From Candidatus Latescibacterota bacterium (GTDB lineage Bacteria > JAAXHH01), in assembly GCA_022823465.1 (NCBI GenBank), contig JAJEHX010000028.1:91156-155155 (forward strand): 64,000 nucleotides of DNA, written 5' to 3'. The translations under genes were made by a program, and so were the position numbers. Within the stretch, counting starts at the first letter, position 1. Every line of letters starts with the position of its first letter. Below the pieces are notes generated by a model. It was given only the letters and a program-made list of their open reading frames with translations. It was not told the DNA's origin and made no database searches. Positions 1 through 7,989 of the stretch are shown here, one piece after another.

Positions 1-1998
1 GCTGAGAGCCTCTTCGTTCGTGAAGCGGATCTGCCCGACCTCGTACAGGATGATGTAGTCCGTTCCCCGTTGCAGTTGCTGGCCGTTCAACCGCACGATT
101 TCACTCCCCTCGATGATATTGGACCGGCCAAGTGAGTACTGAGACAACTGGTCCCGGTATTCGACCTCCAGGAAGTACTTGTGCAATATGCTGAACTGGC
201 GGTTGACCTCGGTGCCCGTAAGCGTATAGAATTCGGGCGTTTCGTCGGGAAGGCCGTCGCCCTGCGTGTCCGGATAGGCCAATTGGCCGGCGGATGTCCG
301 CGTCAGATTCGGTGCGAATGGATAGGGGTCCGGGAAGATCAACTCTCCGCGTGCGAAATTGATCAACGCGTGGTCTATATCGACGAGCCGGTCGGGATCA
401 GATCCGGGGTCTACGCCCCGTCGGTCGAGCCCAAGCAACTGTATGAAGGGCGTACCGTTCTCGTCGACTTCGCTGTGCTCGCCCGAAGGTTCTATGTGGT
501 AGATTCTCAGTTCGAAGGTTTCCGGATCGATATCCGTCTGGCCGAGGTAATACACGTTTCGCCACTCGTACTGCCAGGTACCCCACTGGGAAGGATCGTC
601 CGGCGTGTCGGGGGGGTGTACCTGTTGTCGCTTGAGCAGGCGCAGCAGCGGGACCTCGTCGTCGAGGCGGCCGTACCTCTGGACTGTTCCGTCCCGGCTC
701 ACGGTCTCGTAATACACCGCGAGCATGTCGTCTTCCTGCAGCGGAGTGTCCAGGACGATGTAGCCGAATCTTTCGTTCACGTAGAATTCCTCGGATTCCA
801 GGAATCGGAATTCCCCCTTGACGAAATCACCTTCCTCAGAACCGTGGATGAGCTTGCCCGTCGAGTCGTACACCGGGGGTTCGGGATAGGCGTTGGCAAT
901 GACCAGTTTCGCCGAGTTGTTTGGGTTTAGCTGTCCCGACACGTAAACCTGGATCGACTGAACCGAGTCTTCAGCCGCGACGCGGAAACCGTTTTCGTCC
1001 CTGCGCGAGAAAGCCGCGCGGTATTTTCCATCGATGAAATAGTAGGTCCTTCGCCTGAAGTCGAGGTCCCTGATCACCCGCTGGGACCCCTTCGTGCCGG
1101 CCTGGAACGTGGCGGACTCGCCTTCCCCCTTCTCCTGGCTGGCGATCGCGGTCAGGTGAAAGCCGCCGAGCTGACTTATCATTTTAATTCCGAAGAGGCC
1201 GGTGTGCTGATGCGTGTAACCCGTGAATTCCGTGTTCTTCAGCTCGAGGGACACGTTGCCCGCCTCGAAGCTCTTCAGTATGCCGTTTCCTTCCTGGCCG
1301 TCGTCGGAAACGTCCTGGTAGCGTATGGCGAGGTTGTTGTCGAGGTCGGTGAACGCTTCGCTGTTCTGCTTGATGTTCACCTCGATCTTTTCGCCGATGT
1401 TCCCCGTAACGGTAAACTCCTGGTTCTGTTTCATGGATACGTTGGGTGCGCGGGAAGCCCGGTTCGTCGCCGTACTCGCGGCGCCTTCCGTCCATTCGCT
1501 GGCCATGTCCATTTCGATTCGCTGGTTCCCGAGAATCCGGATGACGGGCGTGCCGCCCCCCAGAAAAGTGGGCAGGTTCACCGGTACGTCGAGGGTCAGC
1601 AGTCCTTCCTGGTTCATGCGCGTTTCGGTGTCGAAGACGTAGGACAGCACGGACGTCCGCCACAGTTTCCTGAACTGAGCCGAACTGCGAAGCCGGTAAT
1701 ACTGGTCGAAAGAAAGGACCAGCGGCACGCGCCGGCCGAGACCGTCTTCTTCGTCGATGAACGCCAGGAGCTGGAGCGTGGGATAGACTACGGTCCGGCC
1801 GCCCAGGGGCCACGGCCGGTCGGTGAGGGTACGCAGCGGGGGCCTGTTCTGCCCACGGGCGATTTCGTCAACCTCTTCGAAAGTCACGATGTGCAGCCGT
1901 GCGCTTTCGAGCCGGATCTTCGGGCCTTCCGCCTGTGCGGCGAAGGCCCACAGGGAAACCAGCACGTGGCTGAAGAAAATCGTGCAGATGCGTTTCAT
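1..1998 (-). CDS. sprA: SprA-type outer-membrane protein, N-terminal part (gene runs off the left edge)
   Basis: About 666 codons are open from the ATG to the window edge, so the C-terminal part lies outside. SprA is the giant outer-membrane beta-barrel that forms the translocon of the type IX secretion system. A hydrophobic signal peptide ends near AQA at about residue 23. The middle carries family-typical stretches: NIGEKIEVNIKQNS, then EAGNVSLELKNTEFTG, then LFGIKMISQLGG and ASQEKGE. The end visible here, with YEVGQIRFTNEEA, resembles the repeated early-strand motif of SprA. The start follows an AT-rich leader without a Shine-Dalgarno sequence, as is common in FCB bacteria. The family call is firm; whether a full secretion system is present cannot be judged from this window. 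Confidence 0.85.
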   Translation of the reverse strand, partial: MKRICTIFFSHVLVSLWAFAAQAEGPKIRLESARLHIVTFEEVDEIARGQNRPPLRTLTDRPWPLGGRTVVYPTLQLLAFIDEEDGLGRRVPLVLSFDQYYRLRSSAQFRKLWRTSVLSYVFDTETRMNQEGLLTLDVPVNLPTFLGGGTPVIRILGNQRIEMDMASEWTEGAASTATNRASRAPNVSMKQNQEFTVTGNIGEKIEVNIKQNSEAFTDLDNNLAIRYQDVSDDGQEGNGILKSFEAGNVSLELKNTEFTGYTHQHTGLFGIKMISQLGGFHLTAIASQEKGEGESATFQAGTKGSQRVIRDLDFRRRTYYFIDGKYRAAFSRRDENGFRVAAEDSVQSIQVYVSGQLNPNNSAKLVIANAYPEPPVYDSTGKLIHGSEEGDFVKGEFRFLESEEFYVNERFGYIVLDTPLQEDDMLAVYYETVSRDGTVQRYGRLDDEVPLLRLLKRQQVHPPDTPDDPSQWGTWQYEWRNVYYLGQTDIDPETFELRIYHIEPSGEHSEVDENGTPFIQLLGLDRRGVDPGSDPDRLVDIDHALINFARGELIFPDPYPFAPNLTRTSAGQLAYPDTQGDGLPDETPEFYTLTGTEVNRQFSILHKYFLEVEYRDQLSQYSLGRSNIIEGSEIVRLNGQQLQRGTDYIILYEVGQIRFTNEEALS

Positions 1999-2109
1999 AG
2001 ATAAACGAAAATAAGCCTGGGATGCGACACTCGCAACACCTGTTCCTACGACGGAAGGACGACCGACGGGTGCATGGCGTTCCATGCCGGGACCCACAAG
2101 GGAAATGAC

Positions 2110-2138
2110 TTGACAGGGGCAGGGACCGGGATTAGGGT
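2110..2138 (+). promoter_or_regulatory. Candidate sigma-70 promoter for the 38-residue membrane protein
   Basis: TTGACA at 2110-2115 is a perfect -35 box. After a 17-base spacer comes TAGGGT at 2133-2138, a weak -10. It lies about 100 bases upstream of the small gene at 2237 and points the right way. The weak -10 keeps confidence low. Confidence 0.3.
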
Positions 2139-2236
2139 ATTTACGACGTATGCGTTGCGCGCGAAAGACTCCGAAGCGGTATGCGCGCGAGCACCTTCGA
2201 ACCCGAATCTGAAATGAAACCTGGAGTTTGCTTCCC

Positions 2237-2353
2237 ATGGAACAGCAAGCCACCGAATTGACCACGGGCGGGTGGATTTTTCTCATTCTCGCGTGGACCG
2301 TGATCACGGCGCTGACAGCCGCCTGTTTCTACCGGGTGCGTAAACTGGATTAG
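2237..2353 (+). CDS. Small single-pass membrane protein (38 aa)
   Basis: A 38-codon reading frame starts at ATG 2237 with GGAG about ten bases upstream. It has a short polar N-terminus, one hydrophobic segment (about residues 12-31, GGWIFLILAWTVITALTAAC) and a positive C-terminal tail FYRVRKLD. This layout matches the tiny accessory subunits often found beside sodium symporters (MetS-like), but no symporter is adjacent here. It stands alone between sprA and moaD, facing away from sprA. Function unknown; the clean topology and ribosome binding site argue that it is a real gene. Confidence 0.55.
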   Translation: MEQQATELTTGGWIFLILAWTVITALTAACFYRVRKLD

Positions 2354-2518
2354 GACCTGGTCTCCTTCTTTCGATCCCCTCCAATACGCTCGCGATTTGC
2401 ACTTCGAACAACCCGCCGCCTTCCCGCCCTGAACGGACGCCCCGCTTGACATTCGGGCGTTTTTGCCTTATCCTGTAACGGTTTTTCCGCCTTCGAACGA
2501 TGCCTGCAAAGGACGGCC

Positions 2519-2776
2519 ATGCGAATCATCGTGAAATGCTTCGCCGGGTGCAAAGACGCGGTGGGCGCGACATCGGTTTCGGTGGAGCTTCCGGCGGGGA
2601 CTACCGTGGGCGAGGCCTTTGCGGGACTGATCGAATCCTATCCCGCCCTCGGGGGTTACGACCGGAGCGTAATGCTGGCCGTCAACAGGCAATACGCCGA
2701 TCGACAGGCGGTACTGGAAGATGGTGACGAATTGGCGTGCATCCCGCCGGTGAGCGGCGGCGCCGGTCCCCAGTGA
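2519..2776 (+). CDS. moaD: MoaD-family ubiquitin-like sulfur carrier with a C-terminal tail
   Basis: MoaD is the small subunit of molybdopterin synthase; its C-terminal Gly-Gly is adenylated and thiocarboxylated to deliver sulfur to the pterin precursor. The 85-residue protein shows the beta-grasp pattern and the family ending IPPVSGG. Here, however, four more residues (AGPQ) follow the di-glycine before the stop, so the carrier could not be activated without trimming. The moaE gene follows about 105 bases later, supporting a molybdopterin synthase pair. No other molybdenum-cofactor genes lie in the window. A related ThiS-like or other sulfur carrier role is possible. Confidence 0.85.
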   Translation: MRIIVKCFAGCKDAVGATSVSVELPAGTTVGEAFAGLIESYPALGGYDRSVMLAVNRQYADRQAVLEDGDELACIPPVSGGAGPQ

Positions 2777-2787
2777 AGGACGAGTGG

Positions 2788-2881
2788 GATGAGGCGCTGG
2801 TCCTGCGATGAAGCGCTGGTCCTGCGATGAAGGGGTGGTGCGGGATGAAGCGCAGGACCTGCGACGAAGCGCCGATCCCAA
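2788..2881 (+). repeat. Five imperfect 19-bp tandem repeats between moaD and moaE
   Basis: Units begin at 2788, 2807, 2826, 2844 and 2863 with a consensus close to GATGAAGCGCTGGTCCTGC. The first two differ at a single base, the third is one base short, and later units drift. The array fills the moaD-moaE gap and ends exactly at the moaE start codon, so copy number could affect moaE translation or spacing. Confidence 0.8.
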
Positions 2882-3316
2882 ATGAAGGACGGCAACGAGC
2901 GCGTGTACAAGATCACTACCGACAGAATCGAACCGGACGCCCTCTTCGGCTGGTCCCTCAAACCCCACCACGGCGCGGTGGTCACCTTTGCCGGCACGGT
3001 GCGGGACAACACGGATGGCCGGCGGACGCTACGGCTGGAGTATGAGACCTACGCCGAGATGGCCGAAGCCAAGATGCGGGAAGTGGGCGTTGAAATCCGC
3101 GATAAGTGGGGCATTGAGGACGTGGCCATGATTCACCGCGTCGGCACGCTCGAGATCGGGGAGATCAGCATCCTGATTTCCGTGGCGGCCCCCCACAGGA
3201 AAAACGCCTTCGAGGCCTGTTCCTACGCGATCGACCGCGTAAAGCAGATCGTGCCCGTCTGGAAGAAGGAGATCTGGGCGGACGGGAAGCGGGAATGGGT
3301 GGAGCGTCAATCCTGA
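2882..3316 (+). CDS. moaE: Molybdopterin synthase catalytic subunit MoaE
   Basis: MoaE is the large subunit of molybdopterin synthase; it converts precursor Z (cPMP) to molybdopterin using the MoaD thiocarboxylate. The 144-residue protein has the family core: GAVVTFAGTVRD near residue 31, LEYETYAEMAEAKM, HRVGTLEIGEISILI, then the C-terminal lysine-rich catalytic segment VPVWKKEIWADGKREW. Length is typical. It follows moaD with only the tandem-repeat array between them. The ATG at 2882 is preceded by a repeat unit rather than a good Shine-Dalgarno sequence. Confidence 0.93.
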   Translation: MKDGNERVYKITTDRIEPDALFGWSLKPHHGAVVTFAGTVRDNTDGRRTLRLEYETYAEMAEAKMREVGVEIRDKWGIEDVAMIHRVGTLEIGEISILISVAAPHRKNAFEACSYAIDRVKQIVPVWKKEIWADGKREWVERQS

Positions 3317-3354
3317 CCGCCAGGCCCAGTTGCTCCCGACGACCGGTCCCTGCC

Positions 3355-4506
3355 ATGATATACTTAGACCACAGCGCGGCGCCGCCGGTTGACCCCCGCG
3401 TCATCGACGAGATGGTGCCCTGTTTCAGGGAACACGCCGGCAGTCCGTCCAGCCTTCACCGGTTGGGTGTGGAGGCGCGCGGCGCGTTGGACCGGGCGCG
3501 CGGCCGGGTCGCCGGGCTGATCGGCGCCGGTCCGGATGAAATCGTATTCACGGCCAGCGGCACGGAGGCGGACAACCTGGCCGTCAAGGGGCTGGCGCAG
3601 GCGAGGACGAATCGGGGCCGGCACATCGTCGTATCCAGCATCGAGCATCATGCCGTGCTCTATGCCGCGAAAACCATGGAACGACAGGGGTTCACGGTCA
3701 CGCAGGTCCCATCCGGCGGGGACGGCGTCGTGCAGCCCGACGAGGTCGCGCGGGCCATGCGGGACGATACCATCCTCGTTTCCGTCATGCGCGCAAACGA
3801 TGAAACCGGTACCATCCAGCCCGTGCGCGAAATTTCCGAAATTGTCCACCGGCACGGCGCAGCCATGCATACCGATGCCGTGGCCGCGGTGGGGCGGCTG
3901 CCGGTAAACGTAGATGAGTTGAACGTAGATGCCCTGTCTCTTTCCGCCCGGTCCCTGAACGGCCCGCCCGGCGCCGGCGCCCTTTATCTGAAAGCGGGCA
4001 CCCGGCTGCGTCCGCAGGTGGAAGGGGGCGTGCAGGAGGAGGGCCGCCGCGGCGGCCATGAGAACATCCCCGCCATCGTGGGGTTCGGCAGGGCGGCGGA
4101 ATTGGCGGCGGAAGAACTGCCTGGCCGGATCGACCGGCTGAAGCGGCTGGACGAATCGCTGTTGCGCGGCTTGAAGGGCCGCCTGCCGGATGTCGTTATT
4201 AATGGGCACCCGCACAAGCGCCTGCCGGGTCACCTGAACCTGTGGATACCGGAGGCCGATGGGGAGTCCCTGGTCCTGATGCTCGACGCCCGGGGAGTCG
4301 CCGTTTCCGTCGGTTCCTCTTGCGCCGCTCACGCGTCCAAGCCCTCGCACGTGCTCATGGCGCTGGGGCGGACGGCAGTTGAAGCCCGCTGCTCGCTGCT
4401 GGTCACCGCTGGTCCGGACACTGGTGAATCCGAGGCCGAGGAAGCGCTGGACGCACTCGTCGAAGTGGTGGGAGAGTTGCGCGCCATTGCGGGTGTAACG
4501 GCATAG
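3355..4506 (+). CDS. IscS/NifS-like class V aminotransferase-fold protein lacking the PLP lysine
   Basis: The 383-residue protein aligns throughout with cysteine desulfurases: YLDHSAAPPVDP at the N-terminus, TASGTEADNLAVKG, IEHHAVL, NDETGTIQPV, HTDAVAAVGRLPV, RRGGHENIPAIVGFG and VGSSCAAHASKPSHVL. The catalytic loop cysteine is present (Cys323). The PLP-binding motif, normally SAHKxxGPKG, reads SARSLNGPPG, so the Schiff-base lysine is Ser200 and the preceding histidine is Arg199. The glutamine normally found in DAAQ is also lost. The frame is intact. ATG 3355 is chosen because the conserved fold begins there. The TusA-like gene begins 16 bases after the stop, so a role in sulfur transfer or cluster scaffolding is plausible, but ordinary PLP-dependent desulfurase activity is doubtful. 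Confidence 0.85.
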   Translation: MIYLDHSAAPPVDPRVIDEMVPCFREHAGSPSSLHRLGVEARGALDRARGRVAGLIGAGPDEIVFTASGTEADNLAVKGLAQARTNRGRHIVVSSIEHHAVLYAAKTMERQGFTVTQVPSGGDGVVQPDEVARAMRDDTILVSVMRANDETGTIQPVREISEIVHRHGAAMHTDAVAAVGRLPVNVDELNVDALSLSARSLNGPPGAGALYLKAGTRLRPQVEGGVQEEGRRGGHENIPAIVGFGRAAELAAEELPGRIDRLKRLDESLLRGLKGRLPDVVINGHPHKRLPGHLNLWIPEADGESLVLMLDARGVAVSVGSSCAAHASKPSHVLMALGRTAVEARCSLLVTAGPDTGESEAEEALDALVEVVGELRAIAGVTA

Positions 4507-4521
4507 GAGGCTCGACGAACC

Positions 4522-4755
4522 GTGATCCAGCCGGTCTTGACCCTCGACACCTACGGCCTGCTCTGTCCCGTGCCGATTATGAAGACCGCGGCCGCCATCA
4601 AGGAGATTTCGGCGGGTGAAGTGCTGGAAGTGCTGGCCGACGATCCCCAGATCCTGGAGGACATGCCGGCCTGGTGCGCGAGTAACGGGCACGCCCTGCT
4701 CGACACCATCGAAGAGGACGAAGAGTTCAGGCTGTATGTAAGAAGGGTAAAATGA
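4522..4755 (+). CDS. TusA-like sulfurtransferase (SirA fold)
   Basis: TusA-family proteins accept persulfide sulfur from cysteine desulfurases on the cysteine of a CPxP motif and pass it on for tRNA thiolation, molybdenum cofactor or other sulfur chemistry. The 77-residue protein starts LTLDTYGLLCPVPIMKT, with Cys15 in CPVP, and keeps the fold through GEVLEVLADDP and a C-terminal strand FRLYVRR. A second cysteine lies in AWCASNG. GTG 4522 is preceded by AGGAGG at 4505-4510, which decides the start. It is almost certainly co-transcribed with the desulfurase-like gene upstream. Confidence 0.9.
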   Translation: MIQPVLTLDTYGLLCPVPIMKTAAAIKEISAGEVLEVLADDPQILEDMPAWCASNGHALLDTIEEDEEFRLYVRRVK

Positions 4756-4878
4756 TTGCTCTGGCGTACCGCCGGATGTAGATTGCGCAACGATGTTGGA
4801 ACGCAGCGCGTGAGATCGTATATGACGTAAGGGTGTGCCGCACCGCAGATCAGAGTTGCACAGCGATCACACCAAAGG

Positions 4879-4902
4879 TTGTACAATTATACAATTGTAC
4901 AA
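4879..4902. promoter_or_regulatory. Perfect 10-bp inverted repeat upstream of mrp (candidate operator)
   Basis: TTGTACAATT at 4879-4888 and AATTGTACAA at 4893-4902 form a perfect inverted repeat around ATAC. It is an AT-rich island in GC-rich surroundings, about 100 bases before the mrp start. The symmetry suggests a dimeric regulator site. No regulator gene is adjacent, and the factor cannot be named from sequence alone. Confidence 0.5.
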
Positions 4903-5000
4903 TTGGGCGTGTCACAGGCAGTTCGGTGCGGGACGAGATTTGGTTAACGCAAAGACCCACAGGAACGAAACACCGTGTTACCGTCGTGCGGGAGGAAAAG

Positions 5001-6077
5001 ATGGCCCATGAAGTCACCATGCGGGACGTGGTGGACCGTTTGAAGCAAATCATGTACCCGGGATTCGATCGCGACATCGTCTCCTTCGGCTTGGTGAAGA
5101 ACGTACAGGCCTCCGATGGCCACGTGGCCTTCAGTTTGGCCTTTTCCACGCAGGACGAATCCACGCGGCGCCAGATCACGATGACGGCCAAGGAAGCGGT
5201 GGAGCGCATGCCCGGGGTGCACGACGTGCAGATCACCGGTCCGCCTCCCGGACAATCGGCCACGGCCCAGGGACCCGCGGCGGGTCAACACGGGCAGCCC
5301 GGGCAGGCCGGCAAGATCGAACTGCCCGGGGTCAAGACCATCGTGGCGGTGGCCAGCGGCAAGGGCGGGGTGGGCAAATCCACGGTCTCCGTGAACCTGT
5401 CCGTGGCCCTGGCCGACGCCGGCGCGAGCGTGGGCCTGCTCGACGCCGACATTTACGGCCCCAGCATTCCGACGATGATGGGCGTCAAGGATCAGCCGGG
5501 CGTGGTGGGGCAGAAGATCCTGCCCATGATCGCCCATGACATAAAGATGATGTCCTTCGGCTTCCTGATCCCGGAGGACCAGTCGGTCACCTGGCGGGGT
5601 CCCATGGTACACCAGGCTGTGCAGCAGTTGCTGAGGGACGTCCTGTGGGGCGAACTGGACTGCCTCGTCATCGACATGCCGCCGGGTACGGGGGACGCGC
5701 ACCTGACGCTGACCCAGTCCGTGCCGCTGACCGGCGGCCTGGTGGTGACGACGCCGCAGGACGTGGCCCTGATCGACGCGCGGCGCGGCGTAGCCATGTT
5801 CCAGCAGGTCAACGTGCCCATACTCGGCATCATCGAAAACATGAGTTATTTCAACTGTCCCCACTGTGGCGACCGGACGGATATCTTCACGACGGGCGGA
5901 GGGAAGCGCGCCAGCGAGGCGCTAGGCGTACCCTTCGTAGGCGAATTGCCCCTGGATCCGGCGGTCTGCCTGGCGGGCGACCAGGGCACCCCCATCGTCC
6001 GGAGGGATCCGGACTCGCAGCAGACCGGGGCCTTCCGGCAGGTGGCGAACACGCTGCGGGCATCGATCGGGGTATAA
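5001..6077 (+). CDS. mrp: Mrp/ApbC-type P-loop iron-sulfur carrier protein
   Basis: Mrp/ApbC/NBP35 ATPases hold and transfer [4Fe-4S] clusters. The 358-residue protein has an N-terminal MIP18 (DUF59) domain (about residues 1-90, LKQIMYPGFDRDIVSFGLV), a proline/glycine-rich linker, then the deviant Walker A SGKGGVGKST (Lys126), DADIYGPSIPTMMG, the DMPPGTGDAHL segment and the cluster-ligand pair CPHC (Cys286 and Cys289). ATG 5001 follows GGAGGAAAAG closely and starts the DUF59 domain; longer upstream frames lack support. It lies between sulfur-relay genes and a PP-loop thiolase, consistent with an iron-sulfur/sulfur-transfer block. Confidence 0.95.
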   Translation: MAHEVTMRDVVDRLKQIMYPGFDRDIVSFGLVKNVQASDGHVAFSLAFSTQDESTRRQITMTAKEAVERMPGVHDVQITGPPPGQSATAQGPAAGQHGQPGQAGKIELPGVKTIVAVASGKGGVGKSTVSVNLSVALADAGASVGLLDADIYGPSIPTMMGVKDQPGVVGQKILPMIAHDIKMMSFGFLIPEDQSVTWRGPMVHQAVQQLLRDVLWGELDCLVIDMPPGTGDAHLTLTQSVPLTGGLVVTTPQDVALIDARRGVAMFQQVNVPILGIIENMSYFNCPHCGDRTDIFTTGGGKRASEALGVPFVGELPLDPAVCLAGDQGTPIVRRDPDSQQTGAFRQVANTLRASIGV

Positions 6078-6090
6078 GGAGGAAGCGACC

Positions 6091-7131
6091 ATGTCCAAAC
6101 CCGTGAAAGCAGTCGGATTGCTGTCCGGCGGTCTGGACAGCACGATCGCGGCCGCCATGCTGATGCGGCAAGGCATCGAAATACAGGGGCTCACCTTCTA
6201 CACCGGCTTCTGCGTGGTGGAGCACAACCGCAGGTCCAAGACGCGGAAGCGCAAGAAACCGGTGCGCAACGAGGCGCTCCAGGCCGGCGCCAGGCTGGAC
6301 CTTCCCGTCGAGATGATCGACATCTCCGGGCCCGACTACCTCAAGGTGCTGACCGATCCGAAATACGGTTACGGAAAAACCGTGAATCCATGTATCGACT
6401 GCCGGATCTTCATGTTCAGGCGGGCCCGCCAATACATGGATGAGATCGGCGCCCAGTTCATGTTCACCGGCGAGGTCCTCGGCCAGCGGCCCATGTCCCA
6501 GCGCCGCCAGCCCATGAACGTCATCGATCGCGACGCGGAACTGGACGGCCTGTTGCTGCGGCCGCTGTCCGCCAAGCGCCTCCCGCCCACCGTGGCGGAA
6601 GAGAAGGGGTGGGTCGACCGGGAGAAACTGGGCGACATCCAGGGCCGTTCCCGCCAGAAGCAGATGGAACTGGCCGAGGAATACGGCATCGAAGACTATC
6701 CTTCTCCCGCGGGGGGCTGCTGCTACCTGACCGATGCGAACTTCGGCCGGCGCATCCTCGACTTCTTCGAATACGAGGGCAAGGAAAACCTGACCATGGA
6801 CGACGTGATGCTGCTCAAGATCGGCCGCCACTTCCGCGTCAAGCCCGACGTCAAGGTGGTGATGGGACGGGAAGAAGGGGAAAACAAGTTCCTGGAACGT
6901 TACGCCCCGGGCCGGTGGAGACTGGAAACGAAGGACGTCACGGGTCCGACCACGCTCGTCGAGGGCCATCCTACCGACGACGACCTCCGGCAGATCGCGG
7001 GCATGACCGTGCGGTACGCCGGCTCGAAGGCCGATCCCGGGACCCCGGTGGCCTGCCGCTACGAGGAGACCGAGCGCATCCTCGAACCGGCCCCGGTCGA
7101 GGAGGCGGTGGTGGAGGAGTGGAGGATTTAG
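6091..7131 (+). CDS. PP-loop ATPase, tRNA 2-thiouridylase (MnmA/ThiI)-like
   Basis: The protein (346 residues) opens with the PP-loop SGGLDS at residues 12-17, which binds ATP and adenylates a nucleoside or other substrate. Further along are VNPCIDCRIFMF, with a CxxC pair, TGEVLGQRPMSQRR, and the glycine-cysteine segment SPAGGCCYLTD. These are typical of a widespread MnmA/ThiI-related family (COG0482-like) that is usually annotated only as a predicted tRNA thiolase. It starts 13 bases after mrp with AAGGAGG upstream, so it is probably co-transcribed with the iron-sulfur carrier. That neighbour suggests a cluster-dependent thiolation. The exact substrate is not known. Confidence 0.82.
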   Translation: MSKPVKAVGLLSGGLDSTIAAAMLMRQGIEIQGLTFYTGFCVVEHNRRSKTRKRKKPVRNEALQAGARLDLPVEMIDISGPDYLKVLTDPKYGYGKTVNPCIDCRIFMFRRARQYMDEIGAQFMFTGEVLGQRPMSQRRQPMNVIDRDAELDGLLLRPLSAKRLPPTVAEEKGWVDREKLGDIQGRSRQKQMELAEEYGIEDYPSPAGGCCYLTDANFGRRILDFFEYEGKENLTMDDVMLLKIGRHFRVKPDVKVVMGREEGENKFLERYAPGRWRLETKDVTGPTTLVEGHPTDDDLRQIAGMTVRYAGSKADPGTPVACRYEETERILEPAPVEEAVVEEWRI

Positions 7132-7143
7132 GCGAGAACGAAT

Positions 7144-7266
7144 ATGTTGCCTTTTGCGATCCAGATACCGCGCCCTGCAACCATCAAGGCGATGAAAGAG
7201 CTGGAAGAAGGCAAGGGTCAGCGATTCGAAAATGCCGAAGGTTTGTACCAAGACCTCGATATCTGA
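7144..7266 (+). pseudogene. Truncated RelB/DinJ-type antitoxin remnant (40 aa)
   Basis: The 40-codon frame encodes LPFAIQIPRPATIKAMKEL followed by EEGKGQRFENAEGLYQDLDI. This matches the C-terminal, toxin-wrapping half of RelB/DinJ antitoxins, which are normally about 85 residues. The N-terminal ribbon-helix-helix DNA-binding half is missing, and no RelE/YafQ toxin follows; the carboxylesterase ATG comes directly after its TGA. It is most likely a decayed toxin-antitoxin locus, though a solo mini-antitoxin cannot be excluded. Confidence 0.6.
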
Positions 7267-7935
7267 ATGACCGATCTCCCCGTTATTGAACGCGTATCCA
7301 ACAATTCGGCCGAGGTCAACGCATCCATCATCTGGCTTCATGGTCTGGGGGCGGACGGAGATGATTTTGCGCCGATTGTTCCGCAACTGGGGCTGCCGGC
7401 GGCCTACGCAGTCCGCTTCGTGTTTCCGTCGGCGCCAACCATCCCGGTGACGATCAACCAGGGGATGGTTATGCCCTCCTGGTACGATATCATGGAACTG
7501 GGCAATGCCCGTCGTATCGACACGGCCGGGTTGCGCGCTTCCGCCGGCAAAGTGCAGGCGTTGTTGCGACGAGAGATCGATCGGGGCGTTCCGAGCGAAC
7601 GGATCCTCCTGGCGGGCTTCTCTCAGGGTGGCGCGGTCGGTTTCGAAGCCGGGCTGTCGTGCCAATACCGGCTCGGAGGCATCATCGCCCTGTCCACCTA
7701 CTTTCCCACGGCCGACAGCGTCGTCGTGCATCCGGCTCAATCCGGGCTTCCCGTATTGGTCTGCCACGGATCGATGGACCCGATGCTGAATGAATCCCTG
7801 GGGCGCGACGCCTCCGAATCCCTCAGGCGATTGGGCATGGTTCCCGAATACCACGCGTATCCCATGGCCCACGAGGTGTCTCCGCAGGAAATCGATCAGA
7901 TCGGCCGATGGATCCGGGCCGTACTGGGGAACTGA
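7267..7935 (+). CDS. Alpha/beta-hydrolase, phospholipase/carboxylesterase family
   Basis: This 222-residue protein belongs to the Abhydrolase_2 carboxylesterase family, cytosolic serine esterases with broad acyl-ester substrates. The oxyanion region reads IWLHGLGADGDDFAPI. The nucleophile elbow is GFSQGGAVG, the acid lies in CHGSMDPMLN and the catalytic histidine in PMAHEVSPQE. Length and motif order are typical. The ATG abuts the stop of the antitoxin remnant. It has no signal peptide. The physiological substrate cannot be told from sequence. Confidence 0.9.
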   Translation: MTDLPVIERVSNNSAEVNASIIWLHGLGADGDDFAPIVPQLGLPAAYAVRFVFPSAPTIPVTINQGMVMPSWYDIMELGNARRIDTAGLRASAGKVQALLRREIDRGVPSERILLAGFSQGGAVGFEAGLSCQYRLGGIIALSTYFPTADSVVVHPAQSGLPVLVCHGSMDPMLNESLGRDASESLRRLGMVPEYHAYPMAHEVSPQEIDQIGRWIRAVLGN

Positions 7936-7989
7936 GGTGAATGTTTACTCAGGAGGCACCTTGGAAGCCTCTGGATACGATCCGCCGGA

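Noticed and set aside
3364..4692. Long minus-strand frame opposite the desulfurase-like gene
   Set aside because: It mirrors the GC-rich third positions of the real gene; protein is rich in Arg, His and Gly without motifs.
5887..7872. 661-codon minus-strand frame opposite the PP-loop and esterase genes
   Set aside because: Covers two well-identified genes on the plus strand; no motifs.
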